Shown in pieces: positions 34,454 to 43,460 of a DNA stretch of 64,000 nucleotides. A program made the position numbers and the translations under genes. Each line of letters begins with the position of its first letter. Positions within the stretch are counted from its first letter, which is position 1. The DNA comes from an uncultured Clostridia bacterium (GTDB lineage Bacteria > Bacillota > Clostridia > Christensenellales > UBA1242): assembly GCA_934747255.1 (NCBI GenBank), contig CAKVGH010000006.1, positions 1-64,000 of the forward strand, written 5' to 3'. The notes under the pieces were generated by a model, which saw nothing but the letters and a program-made list of their open reading frames with translations, was not told the origin of the DNA and did not search any database.

Positions 34454-35773
34454 TCAAAAGCCAAATATCTTTGCTATTATTTGATAAATATCGGCGGCAA
34501 ACACAAGCCCAAGTAAGACAAAAAAGCCTATGTTGTGAATCAAATTTTCCGTTTTTTGACTAAATAATGGCTTGCCTTTGATCCACTCAATAGTGGTCAA
34601 AAGCATTTTACTGCCGTCAAGTGCTGGAATTGGCAACCAGTTGAACACGGCAAGGTTAGCAGCAATTAAAGGTAAAAGCACCAAGAAATAAGATAAACTT
34701 TGACTTGATAAACTTGCAATTGTGCCTATTGTATAAATTGGTCCGCCAACTTGTGTTAGTCCTTTACCCACAATTAGTTGACCTAATGCTTGCAAAACTT
34801 TCCACGAAAAACCAAATGTATATGGAACACATCTAACAAGTGATTCGCCAAAACTAAATCTATATGCCGTACTGCTAACACCTATTGCTTTTGCATAGTT
34901 GCCGTCAGCGTCCTTAAAGCCTGTATCGTAATAATTAAGAACCAAATCTTTAATCTCACCGTTTCGCTTTACTGTTAAAGTTACAGTAGATTCACTTGAA
35001 CCATCTGTGATTAAAGAATTAAAAGTATTGTCTTTAATAAAATCTATGGCTACACCATTGATTTTGTAAATTACATCATTTTTTTGTAGTTTATCATCGG
35101 TCGTACCAGCATTTGAATGTTTTGTAACTTTAACCATAGGATAAAATGTTTCTTCATTATCATTATCTGTCTTTCGTTTAACTGTTAAAGTATATTCATC
35201 ATTTATACTTTCTTTTTGAGATAAAACAGATGCCAAATAATCTTTTGTAACACCTATTGAATTGTTTGAATTTTTAATATCATCGCCGTTAACCTGCATA
35301 ATGATATCTTTATCTGTAAATTCAAATGGAACGGTTGTATAACCACCTACTGAATTAACTACATACACACTATCAATTCTAACAACATCATTAACAGAAT
35401 ATACTTGTGGAACATCATAACCAACACTCACAAGCATAATAAAACTAAAAATAATTGCTGATATAAAATTGAAAAAAGCACCATTAAAAAGAACAATTAG
35501 TCTTTTCCAAGGCTTTTGTTTAGTAAAAGCACCACTATTATCGCTATTATCTTCTTCGCCTTCAAAGGCACAGTAGCCACCCAGTGGAACTAATCTAATA
35601 GAAAAAATTTCTCCACTTTTGCACTTTTTAGAAAATAGGCTTGGACCAAAACCAATCGAAAACTCGTTGATTTTGAAGCCAAGCATTTTTCCAGCAACAT
35701 AGTGACCAAATTCGTGAATTGTCACCATCATCAATAAAACTAAAAGTGCAAGTAAAATATAAAGTACTATCAA
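34454..35773 (-). CDS. rseP: RIP zinc metalloprotease RseP/RasP
   Basis: Site-2 protease that cuts membrane anti-sigma factors and signal-peptide remnants. The zinc motif H-E-F-G-H is at 20-24. Two PDZ-like stretches lie in the central extracellular region (about 130-300, including L-Q-K-N-D-V-I-Y-K-I-N-G), and a C-terminal N-W-L-P-I-P-A-L-D-G motif carries the third ligand. 439 aa. The start is a TTG with AAGGAG 8 nt upstream. dxr, usually between cdsA and rseP, is absent. Confidence 0.94.
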   Translation of the reverse strand: MIVLYILLALLVLLMMVTIHEFGHYVAGKMLGFKINEFSIGFGPSLFSKKCKSGEIFSIRLVPLGGYCAFEGEEDNSDNSGAFTKQKPWKRLIVLFNGAFFNFISAIIFSFIMLVSVGYDVPQVYSVNDVVRIDSVYVVNSVGGYTTVPFEFTDKDIIMQVNGDDIKNSNNSIGVTKDYLASVLSQKESINDEYTLTVKRKTDNDNEETFYPMVKVTKHSNAGTTDDKLQKNDVIYKINGVAIDFIKDNTFNSLITDGSSESTVTLTVKRNGEIKDLVLNYYDTGFKDADGNYAKAIGVSSTAYRFSFGESLVRCVPYTFGFSWKVLQALGQLIVGKGLTQVGGPIYTIGTIASLSSQSLSYFLVLLPLIAANLAVFNWLPIPALDGSKMLLTTIEWIKGKPLFSQKTENLIHNIGFFVLLGLVFAADIYQIIAKIFGF

Positions 35774-35819
35774 AATAAACTCCTTGATAAAATTATATTC
35801 AACTTTTCAAAAAATATAA

Positions 35820-36746
35820 TTAAAATATTAAAGCAAAAACAATTAAACTAAATAGTGCGTTAAAAGCTAGTCCATCGCACCTATCCATAAATCCACCGTG
35901 ACCTGGGAAAATTGTACTAAAATCTTTTGTTCTTGCTGTTCGTTTTAGCCACGAAGCGAATATATCGCCTGCTTGTGAAACTACTGACGCAATTAAACTA
36001 TAACCTACCATTAGCCAAATTGATAATTTTGCATCTGCAAAAATAGTTGCAAAACTGCCAACATTTAAGAATACAAAGTACAACACAATACAGCCAATTA
36101 CTGAGCCAATTAACCCACCTATTGCACCAGAAATAGTCTTGTTTGGACTAATATATGGGCAAAGTTTTTTACCCTTAATAGTTGAGCCAACAAAGTATGC
36201 ACAAACATCTGTTAACATTGTTGAAATAAACACAACTAATAGTACAAAAAAGCCAATCATACTATCACTTGATGCTGTTAAGCCAAAATCTGTCAAGTGG
36301 TTAATGTAAAATAGTGAACTTAAAATCAAACTTGGGTATGCAAAAACCATCATAGATAGTAATGTTTTTTTAATAACATAATCACTTGGTTTTTCGTCCG
36401 CTAGCAACTCCTGTTTCTTTGCTTTTTTATCAAGCAATGTCCACAAAAATGCACCCATTGAAAATAACACAAAAAGTGCTAATTCTATAAGTAAAACATA
36501 AACAAATGATAGTTTGAAATATACTCCCAAAAGTATTGTTAAAAATACTGTTACTGGAAAAATTGTTCCAAGTGTCATATTGTTGTATCTACCACTACGA
36601 TTGAACACTTTTGATACTTCTCCTGCACCGCAAACCATAATAATTGCAATCATTATATCAAAGATATAAGGACTAACAAATCTTAATCCAAAAAAACCAG
36701 CACAGATAAGTCCAATAATACTACCCGTAATTACTCTCGTTTTCAT
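35820..36746 (-). CDS. cdsA: Phosphatidate cytidylyltransferase
   Basis: Makes CDP-diacylglycerol for phospholipid synthesis. About eight membrane helices lead to the C-terminal family signature: S-V-V-S-Q-A-G-D ... S-W-L-K-R ... K-D-F-S-T-I-F-P-G-H-G-G-F-M-D-R-C-D. The start is the ATG at 36746 (308 aa), preceded by AAAGGAG; a longer frame overlapping uppS is possible but not supported. Confidence 0.94.
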   Translation of the reverse strand: MKTRVITGSIIGLICAGFFGLRFVSPYIFDIMIAIIMVCGAGEVSKVFNRSGRYNNMTLGTIFPVTVFLTILLGVYFKLSFVYVLLIELALFVLFSMGAFLWTLLDKKAKKQELLADEKPSDYVIKKTLLSMMVFAYPSLILSSLFYINHLTDFGLTASSDSMIGFFVLLVVFISTMLTDVCAYFVGSTIKGKKLCPYISPNKTISGAIGGLIGSVIGCIVLYFVFLNVGSFATIFADAKLSIWLMVGYSLIASVVSQAGDIFASWLKRTARTKDFSTIFPGHGGFMDRCDGLAFNALFSLIVFALIF

Positions 36747-36756
36747 TTTTTCTCCT

Positions 36757-37485
36757 TTACTCTTTGATTGCTCCAAAGCGTCTGTTTCTTGACGCAAAAT
36801 CAATCAAAACTTTATGTAATTCATTTTTATCAAAACTAGGCCAATATGTTTTTACAAAGCATAGTTCTGCATAAGCCATTTGATAAAGCATAAAATTGCT
36901 TATACGCTGTTCGCCACTTGTTCTAACAACCAAATCAATTTCTTTCAAATCTTTTGAATACAATTCTTGTTCAAAATCTTTGTAAGTAACTTCTGTTTTT
37001 CCTTGTTTTAACAAGTTATTTACAGCTCGCAAAATATCAAGTCTTCCGCCATAATTTATGCACATATTTACAATCATATTATTGCAAGACTGTGTTTCAT
37101 TAACTGCGTTTTCTATCGCATTTTGCAGGTCTTGTGGCAATTTTGTTATATCACCACTAACTATAAATTTTATACCTTTTTGTTTGTATGGAAGCAGGTC
37201 TTCATTTATATAATCTCGTAGTAATTGAAACAAAGTATCAATTTCGTCTTTTGGTCTATTCCAATTTTCCGTTGAAAAGCAAAAGAATGATACTTGCTTT
37301 ATACCCAAATCATAACAATTTTGAATAGTATCTTTTACCGCAACAACACCTTGCTTATGTCCCATACTTCGTGGAAGTCCACGCTGTTTTGCCCACCTGC
37401 CGTTACCATCTATGATAAATGCAATGTGATATGGCAATTTGTTTTTATCAATTTCGTAATTCTTCTTTTTTCTAAATAAGCACAT
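36757..37485 (-). CDS. uppS: Undecaprenyl (isoprenyl) diphosphate synthase
   Basis: Cis-prenyltransferase that makes the C55 lipid carrier for wall synthesis. Signature F-I-I-D-G-N-G-R-W-A-K-Q-R-G near 23-36 with the catalytic Asp; S-F-F-C-F-S-T-E-N-W-x-R-P near 66-78; and the C-terminal D-L-V-V-R-T-S-G-E-Q-R near 188-198. 242 aa. It starts after AGGAG. The order frr-uppS-cdsA is standard. Confidence 0.95.
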   Translation of the reverse strand: MCLFRKKKNYEIDKNKLPYHIAFIIDGNGRWAKQRGLPRSMGHKQGVVAVKDTIQNCYDLGIKQVSFFCFSTENWNRPKDEIDTLFQLLRDYINEDLLPYKQKGIKFIVSGDITKLPQDLQNAIENAVNETQSCNNMIVNMCINYGGRLDILRAVNNLLKQGKTEVTYKDFEQELYSKDLKEIDLVVRTSGEQRISNFMLYQMAYAELCFVKTYWPSFDKNELHKVLIDFASRNRRFGAIKE

Positions 37486-37560
37486 AAAACTCCTAACAAT
37501 TTTTACTTACTAAATACTTATGTTTGTAAGGCTATCTTTTGTTATAAGTTTTAGTAAAAA

Positions 37561-38130
37561 TTAAACTTCCATTATTTCTTTTTCTTTATCAGCAAGTAAT
37601 TTATCTATTTTTTCGTTGTAACTATCAAGAATTTTTTGAACTTCCTTTTCTGCACCAGCAAGTTCATCTTCTGTGATAATATTATTCTTTTTTTGGTCTT
37701 TTAATTCGTCCATAATTTCTCTTCTTTCATTACGAAGTGAAATTCTGTTATCTTCGGCAGTCTTTTTTATACCTTTAACAAGGTCTTTTCGTCTGTCTTC
37801 GGTAAGTTGTGGAAAAGCAAGTCTTACATTTTTTCCGTCATCGCTAACATTAACACCCAAATTGGCTTCGTTTAACGACTTAATAACTTCCTTTAACATA
37901 CTTTGGTCCCAAACATTAACAAACAACATTCTTGGTTCTGGAACTGTAATATTTGCCATTTGGTTCAATGGTGTCATACTACCATAGTAATCTACCATAA
38001 CTCTGTCTAATATTTTTGGATTTGCTCTGCCTGCTCTAACTACTGATAATTCGCCAGCAAAGTGGTCTATAACCTTTTCAAGTCCAATTTTGAAAGCATC
38101 AAATGCTTCTTGTTTTGATTGATATTTCAT
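37561..38130 (-). CDS. frr: Ribosome recycling factor
   Basis: Splits post-termination ribosomes with EF-G. V-R-A-G-R-A-N-P-K-I-L-D-R-V near 33-46 and the final long coiled coil (E-D-E-L-A-G-A-E-K-E-V-Q) are diagnostic. 189 aa. pyrH, which lies between tsf and frr in most bacteria, is missing here. Confidence 0.96.
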   Translation of the reverse strand: MKYQSKQEAFDAFKIGLEKVIDHFAGELSVVRAGRANPKILDRVMVDYYGSMTPLNQMANITVPEPRMLFVNVWDQSMLKEVIKSLNEANLGVNVSDDGKNVRLAFPQLTEDRRKDLVKGIKKTAEDNRISLRNERREIMDELKDQKKNNIITEDELAGAEKEVQKILDSYNEKIDKLLADKEKEIMEV

Positions 38131-38379
38131 AAAATTTCTCCCTTTTAATATAAGTAATTATATTTTATAAAAATTTGCAAAAAAAAGCAAACAAATAATA
38201 TACTATTGCCTTCTAAAAATGTAGAAAAGCATAAGATTTTATGATACTAAATATTAAAAATATTTGTTAATGATTTGTTGTCTGCAAATTTAAGTGCTTG
38301 TTAAATGAAATTTTTTTATTTATCATTTATATAAAATACTGTTGTAACTTATCTTACAGAAAAATAAATATAAAAACAC

Positions 38380-38408
38380 AAAAAACTCACTAAAATTAGT
38401 GAGTTTTA
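38380..38408 (-). terminator. Intrinsic terminator after tsf
   Basis: Stem AACTCACTAA / TTAGTGAGTT followed by T residues on the minus strand. It splits rpsB-tsf from frr. The 250 bp between it and frr hold no gene. Confidence 0.8.
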
Positions 38409-38423
38409 ATAAAGTTAAATCAA

Positions 38424-39071
38424 TTATTTTTTCATTTGGCTCATAACTTCTTCTGCAAAGTTATCGTGTCTTTTTTCAAGACCTTCGCCCATTTCGTAAC
38501 GAACAAATCTTCTAACAGTGATTTTTTCGCCGATTGACAAAACTGCTTCGTTAATAATTTCTGTAATTGTCTTTGATGGGTCTTTAACAAATGGTTGTTC
38601 CATCAAGCAAATTTCGCTGTAATACTTGTTGATTTTGCCTTCAACAATTCTATCAACAACTGCTGCTGGTTTGCCTTCGTTAAGAACTTCTGCACGCATA
38701 ATTTCTCTTTCTTTTTCAACATCGCGCATATCTGCTTCTTCTCTTCTAACACACTTTGGATTTTGTGCTGCGATTTGCATAGCAATGTCTTTTACAAGTG
38801 CTTTGAAAGCGTCAGAACGAGCAACAAAGTCTGTTTCACAGTTAACTTCAACTAGAACGCCGATTTTTCCGCCCATATGAATGTAACTATCAACTACGCC
38901 TTCTGCTGCAATTCTATCTGCTTTTTTAGCTGCTTTTGCAATACCTTTTTCTCTTAAATAATCAATGGCTTTATCCATATTGCCATCGCATTCTTTAAGT
39001 GCGTTTTTGCAGTCCATCATTCCTGCACCTGTTTTTTCTCTTAATTTAACAATATCTTGTGCTGTAAACAT
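38424..39071 (-). CDS. tsf: Elongation factor Ts
   Basis: Nucleotide exchange factor for EF-Tu. L-R-E-K-T-G-A-G-M-M-D-C-K-N-A-L near 10-25 and the V-E-V-N-C-E-T-D-F-V-A-R near 76-87 are exact family signatures. 215 aa is a short form without the C-terminal coiled-coil insert, typical of Firmicutes. A ribosome site AAAGGAG precedes it. Confidence 0.97.
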   Translation of the reverse strand: MFTAQDIVKLREKTGAGMMDCKNALKECDGNMDKAIDYLREKGIAKAAKKADRIAAEGVVDSYIHMGGKIGVLVEVNCETDFVARSDAFKALVKDIAMQIAAQNPKCVRREEADMRDVEKEREIMRAEVLNEGKPAAVVDRIVEGKINKYYSEICLMEQPFVKDPSKTITEIINEAVLSIGEKITVRRFVRYEMGEGLEKRHDNFAEEVMSQMKK

Positions 39072-39091
39072 AAGTTATTCTCCTTTAATAA

Positions 39092-40012
39092 TTATTCAGC
39101 TTTTTTTGTCTTTCTTGTAACTTTTTTTGCAGGTTTTTCTTCTGCTACTTCTTCTGTTTTAACAACCTTTTTAGTAGCTTTTTTTGCTGGTTTTTCAGCA
39201 ACTTCTGTTTTAACTTCTGCAACTGGTTCTGCCTTAACTTCTACTGCTTCTTCTGCTTTGATTCCTTCCATAACAGTGTTCATATCAACATTTTCTTCGT
39301 CTTCTGGTTTTGAAGCCTTAACTGCTTCTTCGCCTTCTCTTGCTTCGATAATAGCATCTGCAAGAGCACCGATGATAAGTTTTACTGAACGAATAGCATC
39401 GTCATTACCTGGAATAACAACATTTACATCGTCTGGGTCACAGTTTGTATCAATAAGACCAACAACTGGAATACCAAGAGCCTTTGCTTCCTTAACACAG
39501 ATATGTTCCTTTTTAGAGTCAACAACAACGATAACTCCTGGAAGTTTTGTCATATCCTTGATTCCGCCCAAGAACTTTTCAAGTTTTTCTTTTTCCTTTT
39601 TAAGTTCTGCAACTTCTTTCTTTGGAAGAAGGTCGAATTCGCCTGTCTTTTCCATTTGACCAAGTTTGTTAAGTCTTTCTATTCTAGAACGAATAGTTTT
39701 GAAGTTTGTCAATGTACCGCCAAGCCAACGAGAGTTGATGTAGTACATTCCGCATCTTTCTGCTTCTTCCTTAACTGCGTCTTGTGCTTGTTTTTTTGTT
39801 CCTACGAACAAAAATGTTTTGCCTTGTAATGCTTGTTCCTTAACATAAGCATAGGCACTGTCGATAAGTTCAACAGTTTGTTCAAGATTGATAACATGAA
39901 TATCATTTCTTGCTGTGAAAATGTATTTTCCCATTTTAGGATTCCATTTTCTTGTTTGGTGTCCAAAATGAACACCTGCTTCTAATAATTGTTTCATCGA
40001 AATAACTGACAT
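39092..40012 (-). CDS. rpsB: 30S ribosomal protein S2
   Basis: The classical start [20 protein letters not shown] sets the start at 40012. The upstream in-frame extension overlaps the leader and is not coding. The core ends near residue 245. A tail of about 60 residues, rich in Ala/Lys/Glu/Val with repeated E-K-P-A-K-K-x-T-K-K, follows; such charged tails occur in several clostridial S2 proteins. GGAGG lies 12 nt upstream. Confidence 0.96.
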   Translation of the reverse strand: MSVISMKQLLEAGVHFGHQTRKWNPKMGKYIFTARNDIHVINLEQTVELIDSAYAYVKEQALQGKTFLFVGTKKQAQDAVKEEAERCGMYYINSRWLGGTLTNFKTIRSRIERLNKLGQMEKTGEFDLLPKKEVAELKKEKEKLEKFLGGIKDMTKLPGVIVVVDSKKEHICVKEAKALGIPVVGLIDTNCDPDDVNVVIPGNDDAIRSVKLIIGALADAIIEAREGEEAVKASKPEDEENVDMNTVMEGIKAEEAVEVKAEPVAEVKTEVAEKPAKKATKKVVKTEEVAEEKPAKKVTRKTKKAE

Positions 40013-40126
40013 AAAAAATTTTATCCTCCTTGTTTTTAAGCCTCCCAAGTGTTTTACAACTCTGATGCAACGACCATTAAAAAATGGCAACCGCCACCAA
40101 ATCTACACAAGGTGTGTATTTTGAAA
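40013..40126 (-). promoter_or_regulatory. Structured 5' leader of rpsB (possible S2 autoregulatory leader)
   Basis: About 115 nt between the predicted start of transcription and the rpsB ATG. It contains ACACACCTTGTGT and GGCGGTTGCCATT...AATGGTCGTTGC stems. A ribosomal-protein leader is the natural reading; I cannot match a named family with certainty. Confidence 0.45.
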
Positions 40127-40132
40127 CAATTC

Positions 40133-40161
40133 ATTTTAACATATACAAAAAAAAATTGCAA
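40133..40161 (-). promoter_or_regulatory. Promoter of rpsB-tsf
   Basis: -35 TTGCAA (40161-40156), 17-bp spacer, -10 TAAAAT (40138-40133). Confidence 0.6.
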
Positions 40162-40219
40162 TAATTTTTTTACAATTATTGCACTAAATATTAAATAATA
40201 TTTCTATATTTATTGACAA

Positions 40220-40537
40220 TTACTTATCTTTGCCTTCATTGTCTGCTTCAATCATTTTTTTGTATTCATCAAAAACTTGATTTACAACTTCTTCTTCCAT
40301 AACGATATTTAATGTATCGCCGTTTTCTTCGTCATCAACAAGTTCAAAAACAACTGCTTCGTCATCTTCTACACCTTCCATTTTTGTGGCTGGTTTTAAG
40401 ATTGTGTAAACAGAATTGTTTAGTGGAATAAGGGCAATTTGTTCAAATTCGATTTCCTTATCATTTTCATCGTACAACTTAATGTTTTCTGCATTTTGAG
40501 GGTCAAGCAATGCCTCGATTGGATTTTTTTCTTCCAT
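40220..40537 (-). CDS. DUF1292 family protein (YrzB-like)
   Basis: 105-aa acidic protein of the YrzB/DUF1292 family, usually encoded after ruvX in Firmicutes. The core is L-Y-D-E-N-D-K-E-I-E-F-E-Q-I-A-L-I-P near 21-38 with V-F-E-L-V-D-D-E-E near 65-73. Function is unknown. AGGAGG precedes the start; it begins 9 nt after ruvX. Confidence 0.85.
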   Translation of the reverse strand: MEEKNPIEALLDPQNAENIKLYDENDKEIEFEQIALIPLNNSVYTILKPATKMEGVEDDEAVVFELVDDEENGDTLNIVMEEEVVNQVFDEYKKMIEADNEGKDK

Positions 40538-40546
40538 AAATACCTC

Positions 40547-40954
40547 CTATTTTGTATCAAGAAAAGTTTGTAATATTATACACGCTGCCACTTGGTCCAA
40601 AACCGCTTTGCGTTTTTTTCCACGAGTGTTTGTTTGGTTTAGATATTCTTCCGCTTCAACAGAAGTCAATCTTTCGTCCTGCAATATGATATTTGCCTGT
40701 ACTTTTGGCTTTAAGTTGTCAGCAAAAGTTCTAGCGTAAGTACTCATATCGCTATCAGTCCCGTCCATATTTAGCGGTAACCCTATTACAACCGTGTCCA
40801 CTTGATAGTCTTTGCAAAGTTTAGCAACATATTCGACATCTCGGTCCAATCCTTTTGACTGCAAAGTTTCATAAGGACTTGCGAGTATGCCCAAAATATC
40901 GCTCATTGCAATTCCTACTCTTGCTCTGCCAAGGTCAAGACCCATTTTCTTCAT
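40547..40954 (-). CDS. ruvX: Holliday-junction resolvase-like nuclease RuvX/YqgF
   Basis: RNase H-fold nuclease linked to 16S rRNA 5' end processing and junction resolution. M-G-L-D-L-G-R-A-R-V-G-I-A with the first catalytic Asp is at the N-terminus. G-L-P-L-N-M-D-G-T is near 62-70, D-E-R-L-T-S-V-E-A near 100-108 and the last Asp in V-L-D-Q-V-A-A near 122. 135 aa from ATG 40954 (GGAG 7 nt before). Confidence 0.92.
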   Translation of the reverse strand: MKKMGLDLGRARVGIAMSDILGILASPYETLQSKGLDRDVEYVAKLCKDYQVDTVVIGLPLNMDGTDSDMSTYARTFADNLKPKVQANIILQDERLTSVEAEEYLNQTNTRGKKRKAVLDQVAACIILQTFLDTK

Positions 40955-41029
40955 ACATTTGCTCCACTTTGATTTTAGCATAATTTACCATTTTTACAAA
41001 CGATTTTGGGGTTAGATTTTGCAATAAAA

Positions 41030-41060
41030 GAAAAAAAGCAAGAATTAAAACTTGCTTTTT
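41030..41060 (-). terminator. Intrinsic terminator after the small YtxH-like gene
   Basis: Stem AAAAGCAAG / CTTGCTTTT with T run on the minus strand, immediately behind the stop codon at 41062. Confidence 0.75.
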
Positions 41061-41061
41061 T

Positions 41062-41199
41062 CTAAATATTTTCTATTTTTTCCTTAATAACTTCTTTGCC
41101 TTGTTCTATTGCTTGTTGCATTTTTTTGCTACTATGAACAGTAATTGCACCAACAATAAAGCCAAGAGCCATACCTATAAGCAATTTATCGTCTAACAT
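41062..41199 (-). CDS. Small membrane protein, YtxH-like (45 aa)
   Basis: A 45-codon gene: M-L-D-D-K-L-L-I-G-M-A-L-G-F-I-V-G-A-I at the start forms one membrane helix. A charged amphipathic tail (K-K-M-Q-Q-A-I-E-Q-G-K-E-V-I) resembles a shortened YtxH/gas-vesicle-like small protein. A near-perfect ribosome site (GGGAGGG, 5 nt before ATG) and a terminator right behind the stop make it very likely real. Function unknown. Confidence 0.75.
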   Translation of the reverse strand: MLDDKLLIGMALGFIVGAITVHSSKKMQQAIEQGKEVIKEKIENI

Positions 41200-41280
41200 A
41201 ATTCCCTCCCTACTAATAATAGTTTGTACGAGATTTGATTGAATATTATCAAAAAAATTGGCATTATTTGGAAGTTAAAT

Positions 41281-41715
41281 TTAATCTTTCTTTTTTAACT
41301 CATCAGGAATTGGAAACCCAGCAAGTTTTAATTCTTTAATTTTTGCCTTACGCTCTTTTTCTTCGTAATCTTCAACGGCAGCAATAATAGCCTTTACAAC
41401 CACTTCTGCACCAAAAGTCTTAATATCTGGGTATTCGGTAACCTTTTCTAAAATTTGAGATGGAGTGATAGTTTTTGCCATTGCAAGTGTTTTGTTATTA
41501 CATAGTTTTGCACCAAAACTAGAAAGTATGATTGTTGAAATTGAGCCAAATGCCTTAAATTTTGCTTCCAAAATAGTGTCATCTTCCACTTTTAAGTAGA
41601 TTTTAACAACATCGCCTGTTTTTTCATCTTCTACTGTACCGCTTGCATTAGAAGCACGAAGTAAACCATAGTTATCAATACTATTGAACAAATACATTGT
41701 TTTATAAGAATACAT
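41281..41715 (-). CDS. NifU/IscU-like protein lacking the Fe-S ligand cysteines
   Basis: 144-aa protein aligning with the IscU/NifU-N scaffold fold: T-G-D-V-V-K-I-Y-L-K-V near 33-43, A-K-F-K-A-F-G near 51-57, and A-E-V-V-V-K-A-I-I-A-A-V near 103-114. The three cluster-binding cysteines are replaced by Thr33, Ser58 and Gly102. The partner Asp (Asp35) is kept. A Lys/Glu-rich C-terminal extension follows. Its start overlaps the stop of the NifS-like gene (TAATG), with AAGGAGG in front, so the two are coupled. A canonical scaffold role is excluded by the missing ligands; the real role is unknown. Confidence 0.75.
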   Translation of the reverse strand: MYSYKTMYLFNSIDNYGLLRASNASGTVEDEKTGDVVKIYLKVEDDTILEAKFKAFGSISTIILSSFGAKLCNNKTLAMAKTITPSQILEKVTEYPDIKTFGAEVVVKAIIAAVEDYEEKERKAKIKELKLAGFPIPDELKKKD

Positions 41716-42899
41716 TACTTATCCTCCTTTGCAACAACACTAATATGTAGTGGCGAAATTTCTCTCATTTTTTTTACAGCAACTACTAATTTTTCAACAA
41801 CATAATCAAGGTCGTCTTTTGTTAAATTTTTCAAGATAGAAAAGTTTACCACTGTTTTAAGAAGTTCCTTTTGAAGTCCCATTGCGGTTAAGATATGAGA
41901 ATGTTCTAGTTCTTCACTTAAAGCAATGTTTAGTGGGTGAACAGCAATTCCTTCCATATCAAGTAGTGATGCAAGTGCTTCACTATCGACAAATTCAAAA
42001 CTCAATGCAACAACATTTGAAAGTCTTTGAAAAGAATGTCCTACAAGATGAACATCTTCTATGTTTTCCATAACCTTTTTAGTAAAATATTCTCTTAAAT
42101 GACGAAGTTTTTGTGCATTTAATGTAACATCGTGGCAAGCCATATCAACTGCTTTTCCAAATCCTACAATATCAGCAACACTTTGACTACCGCCACGCTT
42201 TGAATAATCCTGATTTGATGGGTAAATCAAACTATCAATGTTGATACCATTTTTTAGGTATAACGCACCTACGCCACTTGGACCATAAATTTTGTTTGAA
42301 GACATACTCATGGCATCAATGTTTAGGTCTTTAACATTTATGTTAATGTTACCAATAGCGTGACAAGCATCACAGTGGAAAATTATATCTCTTTCCTTAA
42401 CTGTTCTTGCAATAGCATTTAAGTTTTGAATAGTTCCAACTTCCTTGTTAGCAACAGAAATACTAACCAAGATTGTATCTTTTTTGATTTCGTGCATAAG
42501 GTGGCTTAACTTAATAAAACCAAAACTATCAACTGGAATATAAGAAACTCTAAAACCTTCTTTTTCAAGTTGTGCACAAGCACGAAGCAATGACTCACTT
42601 TCAATCTTTGATACAATGATATGATTACCTTTTTCCTTGTTGGCCCTAGCAAGTCCTAGTATTGCCCAACAATTTGCTTCTGTACCACTTGATGTAAAAT
42701 ATATTTCACTTGATTTTGAACCTATACCCTTTGCAACTTGTCTTTTTGCTCTATCAATTAAATCTTTTGACTGTTTAGCGAATGAATGAAAACCAGTACT
42801 ATTTGCATAAGTTTCTGCTAAAACAGGTGTCATTTCTTGCAAAACTTCGTTATTTATATATGTGGAAGATATTGCATCCATATAAATTTTTCTTTCCAT
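41715..42899 (-). CDS. NifS/IscS-like PLP protein lacking the catalytic cysteine
   Basis: 394-aa fold-type I PLP enzyme of the cysteine desulfurase family. The PLP Lys is kept (S-S-N-K-I-Y-G-P, Lys203), as are Asp177 and S-G-T-E-A-N near 71-76. Ungapped alignment of the active-site loop (I-A-V-H-P-L-N-I-A-L-S-E-E-L-E-H-S-H, 318-335) against the family S-S-G-S-A-C-S-S puts Ala326 at the sulfur-transfer Cys. The His pair that stacks on PLP (E-H-H) is E-S-E here (Glu100-Glu102). Desulfurase activity is therefore unlikely. Downstream, the NifU-like partner has lost its ligands too. Confidence 0.8.
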   Translation of the reverse strand: MERKIYMDAISSTYINNEVLQEMTPVLAETYANSTGFHSFAKQSKDLIDRAKRQVAKGIGSKSSEIYFTSSGTEANCWAILGLARANKEKGNHIIVSKIESESLLRACAQLEKEGFRVSYIPVDSFGFIKLSHLMHEIKKDTILVSISVANKEVGTIQNLNAIARTVKERDIIFHCDACHAIGNININVKDLNIDAMSMSSNKIYGPSGVGALYLKNGINIDSLIYPSNQDYSKRGGSQSVADIVGFGKAVDMACHDVTLNAQKLRHLREYFTKKVMENIEDVHLVGHSFQRLSNVVALSFEFVDSEALASLLDMEGIAVHPLNIALSEELEHSHILTAMGLQKELLKTVVNFSILKNLTKDDLDYVVEKLVVAVKKMREISPLHISVVAKEDK

Positions 42900-43001
42900 T
42901 AAAAAACTCCTTGTTTTTTTACTTGTCTAAATAATAACACTTTGGCAAATGATTGTCAATATTAAACTAAAAAAAGAGTGTGCTTTTGCTCGTATTTTTT
43001 A

Positions 43002-43034
43002 TTAAAAAAAGGGAGAAGGACAATTTCCTTCTCC
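43002..43034 (-). terminator. Intrinsic terminator after trxA
   Basis: Stem GGAGAAGG-aaattgt-CCTTCTCC followed by a long T run on the minus strand, about 120 nt past the trxA stop. Confidence 0.75.
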
Positions 43035-43151
43035 AAAATTTGTATTTGAATGACAAATTCACGACAATATTAAAACTTTTTCGTATTGTAAACATTTCCA
43101 TTTGTAAAGCAACAAAAAGTTAAATGTAAGCAATCACTTTGCTCATTCAAT

Positions 43152-43460
43152 CTACTTTATCATATTCAAAATATCTTGTTTTGATTTTAAGCCAATAATT
43201 CTTTTTGACTCTTCGCCATCTACAAAAAGTAGCAAAGTTGGCACGCTCATAATACCATAACTTCTTGCCAAATCAAAGTTTTCATCAACATCGACTTTGC
43301 CAATTATAATATCATCGCCAATTTCGTTTCTAATTTCTTCAAGAATTGGCGAAAGCATTTTGCAAGGGCCACACCAAGTAGCAAAAAAGTCAACCAAAAC
43401 TTTCTTTTTTGACTGCAAACTCTCTTTTAGAGAATCTTCATTAAAATGTAAAATTTCCAT
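43152..43460 (-). CDS. trxA: Thioredoxin
   Basis: Disulfide reductase of the cytoplasm. The active site F-F-A-T-W-C-G-P-C-K-M is near 25-35, and the cis-Pro V-P-T near 73. 102 aa. Its N-terminus overlaps the end of tcdA by 20 nt; AAAGGAG lies in front of the ATG. Confidence 0.95.
   Translation of the reverse strand: MEILHFNEDSLKESLQSKKKVLVDFFATWCGPCKMLSPILEEIRNEIGDDIIIGKVDVDENFDLARSYGIMSVPTLLLFVDGEESKRIIGLKSKQDILNMIK

Noticed and set aside
39057..39659. 200-codon plus-strand frame opposite rpsB
   Set aside because: Ser/Thr/Phe-rich translation is what the reverse of Ala/Lys/Glu-rich S2 gives; no ribosome site.
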